A stretch of 64,000 nt of DNA from Branchiostoma floridae (Eukaryota > Chordata > Leptocardii > Amphioxiformes > Branchiostomatidae). The stretch's first letter is position 1, and each line of letters begins with the position of its first letter. The notes under the pieces were generated by a model. It searched no databases. It was given only the letters and a program-made list of their open reading frames with translations, and was not told where the DNA came from. Made by a program: the position numbers and the translations under genes. The stretch is taken from NCBI RefSeq assembly GCF_000003815.2, contig NC_049996.1, positions 18,490,084 to 18,554,083 of the forward strand. The letters run 5' to 3'. Below, one piece after another: positions 11,475 to 22,900 of the stretch.

Positions 11475-13075
11475 AATCTGTCCGGATATGCAGGTTGTAC
11501 TCAGTACAAACCTGAAGCGTTACGCCTTAAGGCGGTTTACCTGGTATGCAGCTTGTACTGTTCAGTACAGACCTGGTGTGTTACACCATGAGGCGGTTAA
11601 CCGGGTATGCAGCTTGTAGTGTTCAGTACAAACCTTGTGTGTTACGCCTTAAGGCGGTTTACCTGGTATGCAGCTTGTATTGTTCAGTACAAACCTGGTG
11701 TGTTACACCATGAGACGGTACCGGGTATGCAGCTTGTACTGTTCAGTACAAACCTGGTGTGTTACACCATGAGGCGGTTTACCGGGTATGCAGCTTGTAC
11801 TGTTCAGTACAAACCTGGTGTGTTACGCCTTAAGGCGGTTTACCTGGTATGCAGCTTGTATTGTTCAGTACAAACCTGGTGTGTTATGCCATGAGGCGGT
11901 TTACCGGATATGCAGCTTGTACTGTTCAGCACAAACCTGGTGTGTTACACCATGAGGCTGTTTACCGGGTATGCAGCTTGTACTGTTCAGTACAAACCTT
12001 GTGTGTTACACCATAAGGCGGTTTACCTGGTATGCAGCTTGTACTGTTCAGCACAAACCTTGTGTGTTACACCATGGGGCGGTTTACCGGGTATGCAGCT
12101 TGTACTGTTCAGTACAAACCTTGTGTGTTACACCATAAGGCGGTTTACCGGGTATGCAGCTTGTACTGTTCAGCACAAACCTTGTGTGTTACACCATGGG
12201 GCGGTTTACCGGGTATGCAGCTTGTACTGTTCAGTACAAACCTTGTGTGTTACACCATAAGGCGGTTTACCTGGTATGCAGCTTGTACTGTTCAGCACAA
12301 ACCTGGTGTGTTACACCATGGGGCGGTTTACCGGGTATGCAGCTTGTACTGTTCAGTACAAACCTTGTGTGTTACACCATAAGGCGGTTTACCTGGTATG
12401 CAGCTTGTACTGTTCAGCACAAACCTGGTGTGTTACGACATACGGCGGTTTACCTGGTATGCAGCTTGTATTGTTCAGTACAAACCTGGTGTGTTACGCC
12501 TTAAGGCTGTTTACCGGGTATGCAGCTTGTACTGTTCAGTACAAACCTTGTGTGTTACACCATGAGGCGGTTTACCGGGTATGCAGCTTGTACTGTTCAG
12601 TACAAACCTGGTGTGTTACGCCTTAAGGCTGTTTACCGGGTATGCAGCTTGTACTGTTCAGTACAAACCTGGTGTGTTACGCCATGAGACGGTTTACCGG
12701 GTATGCAGCTTGTACTGTTCAGTACAAACCTGGTGTGTTACGCCTTAAGGCTGTTTACCGGGTATGCAGCTTGTACTGTTCAGTACAAACCTGGTGTGTT
12801 ACACCATGAGGCGGTTTACCGGGTATGCAGCTTGTACTGTTCAGTACAAACCTGGTGTGTTACGCCTTAAGGCTGTTTACCGGGTATGCAGCTTGTACTG
12901 TTCAGTACAAACCTGGTGTGTTACACCATGAGGCGGTTTACCGGGTATGCAGCTTGTACTGTTCAGTACAAACCTGGTGTGTTACGCCTTAAGGCGATTT
13001 ACCTGGTATGCAGCTTGTGCTGTTCAGTACAAACCTGATGTATTACCCTCAAGGCAGTTTACCGGGTATGCAATA
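11475..13075 (+). repeat. 61-bp satellite, about 26 tandem copies
   Basis: The unit contains GTATGCAGCTTGTACTG, TTCAGTACAAACCTGGTGTG, TTACRCC and GGCGGTTTACCGG. TTGTACTG-TT-CAGTACAA inside it is an 18-bp inverted repeat, so each unit can form a small hairpin. Units alternate between tacaccatgagg-type and tacgccttaagg-type blocks, giving partial 122-bp higher-order periodicity (clearest at 11990-12420). Because 61 is not a multiple of 3, apparent reading frames of about 116 codons recur every 122 bp; these are by-products and not genes. The array ends about 270 bp before the receptor kinase start codon. Confidence 0.95.
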
Positions 13076-13347
13076 CAATAACGTTGTTGTTCGTGCCGCC
13101 ACTTCCTTCAAGATATCAGATATCGATAGATACTTCCCTTTTAACTATCTATTGTCAGAAAAAAGGTGACTCAAAACAATGTGATGTTCCTTAAAATTCC
13201 TTCGCATAGGTTTCACTTCCTCAAAAGGATCTTATCATATCGTCAAGCAGAGACAGTAGTCAGAAGATGTCCGTGGCAGTATTCTTCCAACTCTAAACTG
13301 TGCGTCGGTTTTACGCTATCGCGATCTGTAGTACGGACGCAGCAAAT

Positions 13348-16197
13348 ATGATGCAGTTGTCGTCTCAGTTGTTTTGGAGCGTTCTGTTCGTTTGCGGCTT
13401 GCTGAATATGGGTGGAAGCGCGCCCACCGGTATAAAGCTACGGCGACAGGTAACTATACCTGAAAATCTCCCGATCGGTTCACTCGTGGCTGACCTCAAT
13501 ATTTTGTGGAATGACAACGGTAAAAACGACAACAGCAACAACGAGTATGAAGTCTTGTCTGGGGACGACTTCAACAGATTTGACATCGGCGACTCAAACG
13601 GCAAGCTTCGAGTGAAAAATCCGCTGGAATTCAAGCTTCAATCAAGGTATGAACTTGAGATTCGACTCACGGATATGTCAGAAACACTTCCCCCTGTCAG
13701 AAAGTACCTAAACTTGACCGTGAACGTGGATGATGTACCCGACTATCCGCCGGTGTACAACTCCGCGTGTGTAACGCCCGTGAGAAAGGATTCAGAACAA
13801 CTGTTCGGCATTTATGTCCACAGCGCTACAAGCGTGGGCAACTGGCACGTAGATCTACCGGGAAATGTGTCAAGCAGTGACTATCAAAGTACCCTTATCT
13901 CTGCAGACAACAGCAGATGTACGGTCCAGGTGACGTGGGGATCGGAGATGAATAAATTGGAATGGACGGCCGTGTTTTCGATCCTAAAGATGCACGGAAT
14001 TGGTAACATTACCTGCCCTTCTAACCGCGATGGCATAGAAGGTACGTTCTACTTCATACGCAGAAACAGCGACACAAAAAATCAAGCTGCAACCACGTTT
14101 CGAGACCTTGAACAGAACAACCTACTCAAGTCGTCTTGGGTAAACGATACTGCTATGGAATATTTTCTGTATTTTGACACAACCGTTGTCCATTCCTCCA
14201 TGGCCTACGACTGTACTGTTAGTGATCTTCTTCGTGTTGATGGCACGGTATTAAGTTTCTCCATTCGGTTCTCGGTGAATATCGTAGGGTGTGGATTCGG
14301 TCGGTATGGTCCTCTATGTGATCAGGTCTGTATCTGTAAAAATGGCGCGAGTTGCCATGGATACAATGGAGCATGCTTGTGTAAACCTGGGTGGGTGGGT
14401 GTCGCCTGCGACATACCTGTATCTACAGTAATCATCACAACCTCAAAACCGGACCAAAATATCAAGATTGGAGACAACGTTAGCTTGTCCTGTACAGCCA
14501 TTCACGTCAACGTAGTATCTTTAACATGGGAACAGAAACCGCTAACAGGAAACAGCATGAAAAGCGGAAGACACGCATTGCTACAGAGTGGGGAAAGTTC
14601 CGTATTGTCTATACCAGCCGTCGTTGACGAGGAAAACGGATTGTATTACTGTATCGTGAACACAACCGATGGACGAACGCTGGAGACGGAGTTTTTGCTG
14701 AACGCGAGTCAATGTTCCTCTAACCACCACGGGAAGTTCTGCAACGAGACATGTGATTGCCACAATGGTGGGCGATGTGACCGGCTGAGGGGGTGTGTTT
14801 GTCCTCCGGGTTGGATGGGTGCTAACTGTCAGTCCCCATGCCCCCATGGTTATTTCGGACAAGACTGTGCCACACGGTGTACCTGTGAGAACGCGGCCAA
14901 CACGTGCGACCATATCAATGGCACGTGTAGTTGTATTGCGGGCTGGTACGGTTCTAACTGCGAGCGACCATGCCCGCTTGGTCGGTACGGCCCTAGCTGT
15001 TCATACGGGTGCAAATGTGAACAGAATACGACTTGCAATGTCTTCAACGGCACCTGTGACGACGACATTACGAAAAGCACAAGTTTTAGTCCAGCATGGT
15101 TCACAGTACCAGTTGTAGCCCTGATACTTCTAGTGTCTGTAGCCATTTTTTGCCGCCATAACGTCTGCAGGAAGACCAACGGGCATGTGCAAATGATGGA
15201 AAATATCGACGAGGAAGAACAAACGCAGATGCTGTTACCATGGGAACGGGACGAGAAACATCTAAGGGTTATCAGGATGATTGGACAAGTTACGTTTGGT
15301 CACGTGGTTCTCGCACAATTAAAAAGACCCGGTAAGCAAAACGTTCTTGTAGCCGCGAAGACTCTTCGAGGTGAATCACACAGCGCAATGTGCCACAAGG
15401 ACTTTTACCGTGAGGCGGACATTCTGACAGCCTTGTACAATAGTTCGGAGTACACGGTGGATAACAAGAAAGCCATGCATCCCAATATTGTCGGACTGTA
15501 CGGTATCATCACGCAGACTGAACCCAAGCGTATCATACTCGAGTACGCTCCGAGGGGAGATCTTCTTCAATACCTTCGGCGAAATCGTGCCAACCCGGGG
15601 GCGTCTTCGCTCGACTTCCTCGGCCTGGCAGTCCACGTGGCCCGAGGGTTACAAGAACTGGAGCGCGTTAAAATCGTCCATCGCGACGTGGCTGCCCGGA
15701 ATGTGTTAGTCACCGAGAAGAACATAGCCAAAATCGCCGACTTCGGGCTCGCTCGCGACGTGTACACCAACACTGAATACGTGCATGTTAAACAGGAGGG
15801 TAGGGTGGCGGACCGTTTACCCTTAAAGTAGATGTCCTTAGAGTCGATACGGGACGGAGTCTACACAAGTTACAGCGATGTCTGGTCCTTTGGGGTGCTG
15901 CTGTGGGAGATCGTTACCTTTGGCGAGGAGCCCCACTACCCAGACATGCTGCACCCGGACTGCCGTCGGCTTCTCCACCTGCATAAGCTCGGCACGCGTC
16001 TGGAGAAACCGGAAAACTGCCCCGTAATGCTGTACCGTTTGATGGCCAGGTGTTGGGACGCAGAGGCTTCACAGCGTCCCCTAGCGGAAGAGTTGGAGGC
16101 TGCATTGATGGCGATCGTTCCACAGGAAGAGAATGGTCCGAATAGTAGAACATTTCACGGACGTAATGACAACGTAGAGAGAGAAACAACACTCTGA
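13348..16197 (+). CDS. Single-exon receptor tyrosine kinase (cadherin-like/EGF/Ig/kinase) interrupted by an in-frame TAG
   Basis: ATG at 13348 opens a signal peptide (MMQLSSQLFWSVLFVC). Approximate residues: cadherin-like domain 32-136, EGF-like 315-354, Ig-like 358-456 (LSCTA, YYCIV), further EGF-like modules 456-568, membrane helix 584-602, kinase from 640. Kinase landmarks are VAAK Lys671, FYREAD, HRDVAARN Asp780, DFGLARD Asp798, then YSDVWSFGVLLWEI and a C-terminal lobe ending at TGA 16195. Two defects stand out. Codon 828 (15829-15831) is TAG where the family has Trp (LPLK-stop-MSLES), one base from TGG. Val648 also replaces the second P-loop glycine (GQVTFG). Translation stopping there would give a membrane receptor lacking the kinase C-lobe. 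No introns are visible, suggesting an old retrocopy or an intronless lineage expansion. Amphioxus is known to have many lineage-specific RTKs; the kinase resembles the RET/FGFR/Tie group. Pseudogene, null allele, readthrough and sequence error all remain possible. Confidence 0.9.
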
Positions 16198-16287
16198 TGA
16201 TCTATTGGTGATACTGCCAATAACATTAGCCTAAGTATGCAAACTACACTTTAATCACTTTGATTTTAAGTCCATCCACTGTTAGAT

Positions 16288-16775
16288 TTTTTGCCTTGCC
16301 GCCAGGCAAGGCTTTACGCCAGCTTTTTTCCATGGATCAATGGACGGACCTTTTAACCCAGCCCTTCCAAAGCCCCTTCCAAAGGCCCTTCTTTCCTTGC
16401 CGAGTTTCATGGCTTAGTTAGACAATAGTACATTCCAGGCGAGTATTAAAACGCTCTTCTAGACGCATGTTACTGTATGTGGTCCAGCGTAATAAATCTA
16501 CGCTTTAACTCACCATGTTTATATAAATATATATCACAAATTGCATCAGAAGGAACTTAGTTTGTAATAAAAAATAATGCATATTCATTGTGGGTCAAAA
16601 AGTTTTACAAAACCTGTTTAATGTGCCAATAATTCATCTGACATAAATTATGATAATGAGGGGGAGGGGGGCGACATGTGGAACTCGGGATTTTTAAGCG
16701 TAGAATCTAGTCTATCTTACCAAAATAACATAAAATACGCGGCAAGGCACAGCTTTTTTAAAAAGATTTCTTGTT
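16288..16775. mobile_element. Short TTTGCCTTGCCGCC-ended element
   Basis: The left end TTTTTTGCCTTGCCGCC and right end GCGGCAAGGCACAGC followed by AAAAAGATTTCTTGTTT match both ends of the 2.9-kb insertion at 35661-38575. The two also share a cccagcccttccaaag block near the left end. This copy is about 490 bp and non-coding. It lies in the 3' flank of the kinase gene, where a candidate polyadenylation signal AATAAA occurs at 16491-16496. Confidence 0.7.
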
Positions 16776-17081
16776 TGGTCATGGTCTGGTGTTTGAACGT
16801 GCATACTTAGTACTATTATCAATTCCTGCTATATCAAGTTATCTTGAGTTATTTGTGTTGTTAGTAGTTAACGATTTCTACTTATGAACATTTATTTATC
16901 TTAACTGACACGCCTGTATGAAAATCAAAATGATTGATATTACTGTCTACGGTGAAACAAGTTCATTTCCATCATCAATAGTTCGATAATGCTCATTTCC
17001 AGTCCTGTACTACGCAGGCATTGCAGGTTCGTTATGTATAATCATTTTATTTCCTTATTTCAACCGCGGCATCAATATGAC

Positions 17082-17313
17082 AGCGTAGAGAGAGAAACAA
17101 CAGTCTGATGATTTCTTGGTACTCTTATAGTTCCGCTAATAAGACTAAATGCACACTAAGTATGTTGTGGTGTATGTTGCTCATACATGCGTATATTCAC
17201 GGTATGCCATGTACAATTTTCATATTGATTTATTTTGTATTTCGTTATGTTTCAGACTCGACTCACGGACATATTTACACTGTGAGGAAGTACCTAAACT
17301 TGACCGTTTTACT
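17082..17313 (+). pseudogene. Relic of a second copy of the receptor kinase gene
   Basis: 17085-17165 resembles the coding end and 3' flank of the kinase gene (GTAGAGAGAGAAACAACA, then ctgatgat, then actaagtatg; compare 16172-16245). Just downstream, 17262-17313 resembles the cadherin-like region (CGACTCACGGACAT, then AAGTACCTAAACTTGACCGT; compare 13663-13724). A 3' fragment directly followed by a 5'-derived fragment is what remains of tandem copies after deletion. Stops and gaps preclude function. Confidence 0.7.
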
Positions 17314-18014
17314 TCATTTTTTCACTGCGGCAAAACAGCATGCAATTGTTGTGTAACTACTAAAGTGGAAAATGGCACAGAGCAGACTCTTGCTATCGGC
17401 GCAGACATATTTTTCTCTACCTTATTCAAACGTTTTGTCTTTTTTTTCGCAAATTGCAATCTATTGTAATACAAAACTTAAGTTAAGTTCTATGAGACGT
17501 TCATATGATGGCGACTATTGTTTAACCCATACAGAGGACGGTACATGTAGATGATGGAGCACAGGAAATATTACATGGAATCATACTAAGATATGTAAGG
17601 ACGACTTGTTTAAATAATGTACAATAAATGCCTTGGTGCATGATGGCTCTTTGACAAATGTTATTCTCAATTACATTTTGTTCAGAATCGCTCCAAAAGT
17701 TCCAGCGCCATTTATGCACCTCAGCTGATTCAAAAGAGATACTCTAAGATCTAATAACCCTAATATGATATAGCATATTATAATGCTCATTTTATTACCA
17801 TAAAAATTCCTATATATTCCAATTACTATGTTCCTTAACTTAACTTCCTTAACAGTTATTGGACTGTTGTCAGCGACACAATCTCATCTCAATCAGGCAT
17901 TTCCAAAATTCACAGAAATCAGTGAGTTGAACACTCAGCTCGGCTCTGGCGGTAGAATGACGTCATGGCCGTATAGCCGATCTGATTGGCCGAATCTGGA
18001 CAAAAACTGAACTG
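17314..18014. other. Convergent intergenic/3' UTR region
   Basis: Lies between the kinase relic and the minus-strand receptor. On the minus strand, AATAAA at 17796-17791 sits about 220 bp after the receptor stop and is a plausible polyadenylation signal. No other feature was recognised. Confidence 0.45.
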
Positions 18015-21000
18015 TCAGATAGTGTCCTCGTATTCGAAGTCGTTCTCGTAGTCCGAGTCGTCTGTGCGGACGCGGTTGGTTGTCTGGTTCGACAGCTCCA
18101 GATATTCGTGGCTGTTCTCGTAGTCTGGGTGGGCGCGGTTGGTTGTCAGGCTGGTGTATTCACTGTCAGTGTTTCCCATGGTGCTGGGGTCCAGCGCCTG
18201 GTAGTCAGCAGAGTCAGACCGGGCTCCATACGCTCCAGGAGGAGGGGGAAATGCTGCCGGGGCTTGGGGACCCCTGGCCGGGGGGCGAGAGTCACGTGTG
18301 TCGACCATCTCATACTCATCGTTGTCGTCGGTTCCTGGGTCGACCATGTCGTAATCGTGGGTGGAGGTTCCTGGCTCTTTCGCAGCCCTGTTATGTGAAA
18401 TACCCAAATTAGAACGTAACGTGGAATGCAGTCGTTTTGTACAAGGTAAAATGTAAATGCATAGCGCGCCTCATGCGTCGCACGACGTGGGGGCTTCTAA
18501 GTAATAGCGCACCTGAACAACATACGATGTATATAGCGAGGCGTATACCACTCCCAGATCCTTCTAGAAAACCTACGTATACCCACCCCTTAGATCGTCT
18601 CTAAGAAAGGTACAAGCGGATTCCTTTTTCTAGAAATGCGTGGACTTGAAATGCTGTTACTAGATGTAATCTGCATCTCTGTTGTATTTTATCTGACCCT
18701 TACCCCTTCCCTCATGACCTCAATGAAAAGTGGCCTGCAGGCCGATTTGAGCTTTCATTAATAAGTTAAGTTTCAAACGAGTAAGAATATTGGCACAGTT
18801 ACCTCCTACGTTTGACGATGAAGATAGCAAAGACCCCGATTGACACAAGTAGAACGGCCCCCAGGACGGAAACTGGGGCTGCCCACGCCACAGCATCCTG
18901 TCCACGGTCCGTTGTCGTCTCTGAAGAATCAATTAGTTTATTGCATAACAATTGTCACCTGTAGAATGTAAGGCAAGGTGCTGTACATTGGATAAGTCAA
19001 CATTAACAGTAACATTAATCTAATACAGTGCATGCAGATTCTTGGCTATACAACATTGAAAGAAGACAACAATGTACATGTAATGTAAGGCGAAGCGTTA
19101 CATATTACTACTTGCCACTAATACATCAGTCTAGTGCAATTATGATAGCAAAGAATAACACGGTGCGTTCTTTATTATAGTTTTAACACGGTTTCCACGA
19201 CAGTATAGGTCGTGTACAACCACATTGCAAATCAGAATGTTTTCTTGAAGTGGACACCCAGAAGCTTTGGAGGTGGAATTGATAAATAAACCGCGATCCC
19301 GTTTATTGGTAATACAGGTCGGCAATGGCCAACGAGCATCAAATATCACTAAAGACGACCCAAATGTATAGGCGGACTTAATAAAAGAATAGTGTCATTA
19401 TTACACGAACGTACCTGAACAATAAGGCGTAGGGATGTCGAAGGTCCCGTTCTTCTGACACAGTACTGTAACATTTTGCCCGTTTTTGCAAGTGATCGTC
19501 ACGCGTTGGCCAATAGCGACGTTTCCTCCATGGTTAGGGGAAACGGAAATGACGTCATCACTCACTGTGACAGGTACACAATGGCCAACCCCTGGAAAAG
19601 ATATGGAAGTCTTTATTAGTAAGTGTTTATTTTTTGTATTGTTTCATTATGTGTTAAGCCAACATGTGTCACACGACCAGGCAGTATTTAAGTCTGTATT
19701 CATTCCAACTCACCTTCATAACGCAGAATGAATCCGTTCGTTTGCTGCGCTCTTCGCGGCCCTGCTAGGAACTGCAGACGGACATAGCTGCTGAAACTGA
19801 CGTATTCTGACGTACCGTTTAGAAAGGTAACAATCGATCGCGAAGAGTTGCCCTCTACAATCGTCAGGCTGTCTTCTGCGGTGATGTCTAAGAGTTCTAA
19901 CTTGACCCTTATGACCTTTTCAGGGGCTACTTGTATGTTCCATACACAGTTCTGATCTAGTGGGTACGGTCCGGGGAAGTCAGGGGAGTAGATGATCCCT
20001 TCATTTGCCTTCAGATCGCCACCACATGCTCCAATAGACGCTACAGATGGAAAACAAACTTTTAGCATTCATTCAACGCAGTGTTAAAGGATTATTAGTC
20101 GGCCTCATTACATTAGAGGTCACAACCTCTTGCGCTTGTCCGCCATCTTTGTTCTTTACATGTTAGTTGAATATTCTGCTTGGTTCCACGTAGCTGCGTT
20201 TCAATAAGCGCAAGCTATCACCTCTCATAATTTCATACAACGTTGTATAGAGTACTTGAGACACGGAAAGAAAGACGCCGAAAAGAAGATATTACATGTA
20301 CCATCGGAAAGTATTAAGTGCTTGCCATGGATAAAAAGAAGGAAGCATGACAAGTTTTTGATCCACAAGTTCTTTGATATGTTTAGAATGAGGTTTTGGG
20401 GCCATTACGTGATAGTTGAATCAGCACCAATGACAGATCCGACAGTTTTAAAAGTTTTGAAAATGAAGGAGTTTCTTACCTTCAAACACTTCTACTCTCT
20501 GTGACGTGCTGGGACCTCCACAGAACTGGAACTGGTCTCCCCCACACGGTGCAGTGCACTCGTTGACCGGTAGTCGGCGGGAGGCAGAGTCTTGTTGTAA
20601 TTGGTTCCCGCAACGACAGCCAAATCTGTTGGCAACTCCAGCGTACCGATAGCTTTGGGCTCGACAATATTTCAGACACTTTTGAATGGTGGTGTTGACA
20701 TGAGAGACAGAGGGACCAGTCAGTAGAGGTTTATTAACTGGTTCGTCCTGGTAGCAACCTAGGGACAACGGAACTGGGGGGAAGGGATATCAGGAAATGT
20801 AACAGTTAGATATTATAACATCCAGTGTTATACAGAACTCAAGCACCAAAAGCAACTTTCAGACGAAAAGTCTGAAAATTGCTTTTTTCTCAATGACCCG
20901 CCTCTTAACTGCAAAACGTACAGCTATACTAAGGTACGGAAGATGAACCTTAATGTCGAGGGTACTCACCATTTATACACCTGTGTTCCACTCTCAGGTA

Positions 21001-22534
21001 CGTGTCCACATCCCCCTCGATATGGTCACACGGGTTCCCTCCGAACATCTCGTCTGACGGTTCTAGGATACAGCTTCCCGGGGCACGGGTGCAGCGGTCC
21101 ATAACTCTTGTTATGACGTCATTTTTGCTCAGCCAATTACAAGCCACACAGCCCCCCTCTCTCTCTGTACATCCTGACAGCTTGCACGCCCAGTCCTGTC
21201 CGTACGCGGCACGAACGATCAAGAGTTGCTGAAAGTCCGGTCGGGGACACCGTATGGTTTTCTTGTCGTCCTTGCAGATGTACGTTATGTCTGTGTGGAG
21301 AGAAGTATCTGCATAATGAATGTATAGTTGCGACTCACAAATAAAAAGCAAACATCAGACTAGCAACAAATGTAGACAATGCATTTCAAATGAGATACCA
21401 TCTATATCTTAAATTAAGAACAGTCGTAAAATTCTGCAAAAACAGACAAGAACAGCATTATCTAACTAGCAACATTGCTGAACACTAATTAGGTATTGCT
21501 GAAAATTCACAAACCTGCACAACTAAAGTGTGCTTTCGTGTCCAGCACAAATTCTCCTTCATCGCTGTCCCAGATCTCAAAGGTGCCGGTTATGTCTTCA
21601 AGATATAAGCTGGAGTCTCTCACACGGAAACGATTTCTATTTTCAATATGCCAATAGTCTTCATCGAAAAACACCGGTGCTTTGGTCTCATCGTTTCTGT
21701 ATTCAGGTCGAGTCCCAGGTGTAGCCGGACTGGTCATGCTGTATGTACTAACCAATAGTTGTGGTGGATATAGACTAGCGGACCCAAACAGACGGACAGT
21801 CGGACAACCTGTACAGATAAAACAGCCACTGTTATTGTTTTCCTTTCATTAAGACAACAAAGGACAGCAGTGTACAATACAGAAACAACAACAGTGCATG
21901 GCGTGTGTGTGCGTGTGTGTGTGTGTGGTGTGTTGATGACACCCCGTACAGTTTTCCAGCTTCCAGAGTTGGTATTGTGTAACCTGAGTTTTTCATACGT
22001 CATCTGTATCTAAAAATATAACACTTGGCAAAGCATGACAGTATTTAAAATATGTCCATAGAATATATGTTATTTTCTTGAAGCGTACTTGGGAGCAAGG
22101 AGTGTGCGATATCATTCAACCAGGTTGCAAATATTTTTGCAGTCGATAATTATGTGTGAGATAGTTTGTTCTTATGAATAAAGGGACACGGGTCAGACTC
22201 TTTTACATATACTGTTATGACAGTCCGAATCAGCAGCATCACCATTTAATATCACAAAGCAGCGACGTTTTAAAGACGGACATATATAAACCCTTCTCCT
22301 ACGCAGAGACATCCAACGGCAAACTTCCTCTTGTCTGTAAGGCAGTTTGCCGTTGGATATCTATGCGTAGGAGAATGATATAAACGTACTGAATTGAAAG
22401 GAGGAAGTACCTTTACTTCCTCAAAAGTGAAAGCACGACATGAACTTACCGGCCTGTGCGTTCGTAGGAAGACTAGTCAGAATGACTAAACACAGCGCGC
22501 CCAACGTCACTGTACGAACGGCCCCTGGCTCCAT
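18015..22534 (-). CDS. Type I membrane receptor: SUEL-lectin-like, WSC, CUB, sushi-like, TM, tyrosine-rich tail
   Basis: Eight exons (5' to 3'): 22534-22450, 21808-21515, 21290-20970, 20758-20480, 20040-19714, 19591-19415, 18920-18803, 18387-18015. All borders are AG/GT and the 1974 coding bases stay in frame (657 residues). The first six introns are phase 1, one module per exon. Residues: 1-28 signal peptide (MEPGAVRTVTLGALCLVILT); 29-126 unnamed Cys-bordered module; 127-233 SUEL/rhamnose-binding-lectin-like (AAYGQ, FGGNPC, YLRVEHRC); 234-326 WSC (GCYQDEP, YAGVANRFGCRCG, FCGG); 327-435 CUB (SPDFPGPYP, CVWNI, LQFL, GFILRYEG); 436-494 sushi-like four-Cys; 507-530 membrane helix; 534-657 acidic tail. 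Tail motifs: YEN at 623 and 647 (GRB2-SH2 type), YxxL at 596, 611 and 629, FPPPP at 580-584 (EVH1 ligand). It is a putative glycan-sensing or adhesion receptor. I know no named orthologue. Confidence 0.9.
22291..22377. mobile_element. Tiny MITE in receptor intron 1
   Basis: The left arm TTCTCCTACGCAGAGACATC continues with CAACGGCAAAC. The right arm mirrors it (GTTTGCCGTTGGATATC, then TATGCGTAGGAGAATG). Almost the whole 87 bp folds into one hairpin. The TCCTACGCA ends match the MITEs at 8517 and 32604. ATATAAA lies close to both ends and may be the target duplication. Confidence 0.75.
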
Positions 22535-22837
22535 AGTCGATAAGATTCGATACTGTTGTCGTTTGTCAGTCACTGTGGTTTGTTGCGAACGTAAACCGTT
22601 ACAAATGATACAGTTTGACAGAAAACTTGTCGATGGGTACTTTTCTCGGCGGTTACCCTCTCACGGAAACCTTCCTGGTTGTCCCGCTGATATGTCAATC
22701 ACGACGAGGTGGCCAGGCTCCAACTCCCGACTACCTCCGACGTTCCTACTTTGTCAGTTCAGAGTTGGGTCTACCAAACGGAAATCTAACCGTGTGGAGA
22801 GTTCATGACTTCGCCGTAAACTTGTGGTTTAACTTCC

Positions 22838-22900
22838 GTGTAAACCGGAAATACGTCACAGTGTCACTGTGGCACGAGTTTGCTTTTCCGGTTTACACTT
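22838..22900. promoter_or_regulatory. Inverted repeat with paired ETS-like sites upstream of the receptor gene
   Basis: GTGTAAACCGGAAA and TTTTCCGGTTTACAC face each other across about 35 bp that contain TACGTCAC and an inner cacagtg/cactgtg repeat. It lies about 300-360 bp upstream of the receptor ATG. CCGGAA is an ETS core. Promoter function is inference from position; it could instead be a small foldback element. 22901-23523 shows no other feature. Confidence 0.4.

Noticed and set aside
11607-12626. Several overlapping frames of about 116 codons
   Set aside because: They are produced by the 61-bp satellite, repeat every 122 bp and have no start context or domain.
11475-13075. CRISPR-like array
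   Set aside because: The repeats are contiguous with no unique spacers, in a eukaryotic genome; it is a satellite.
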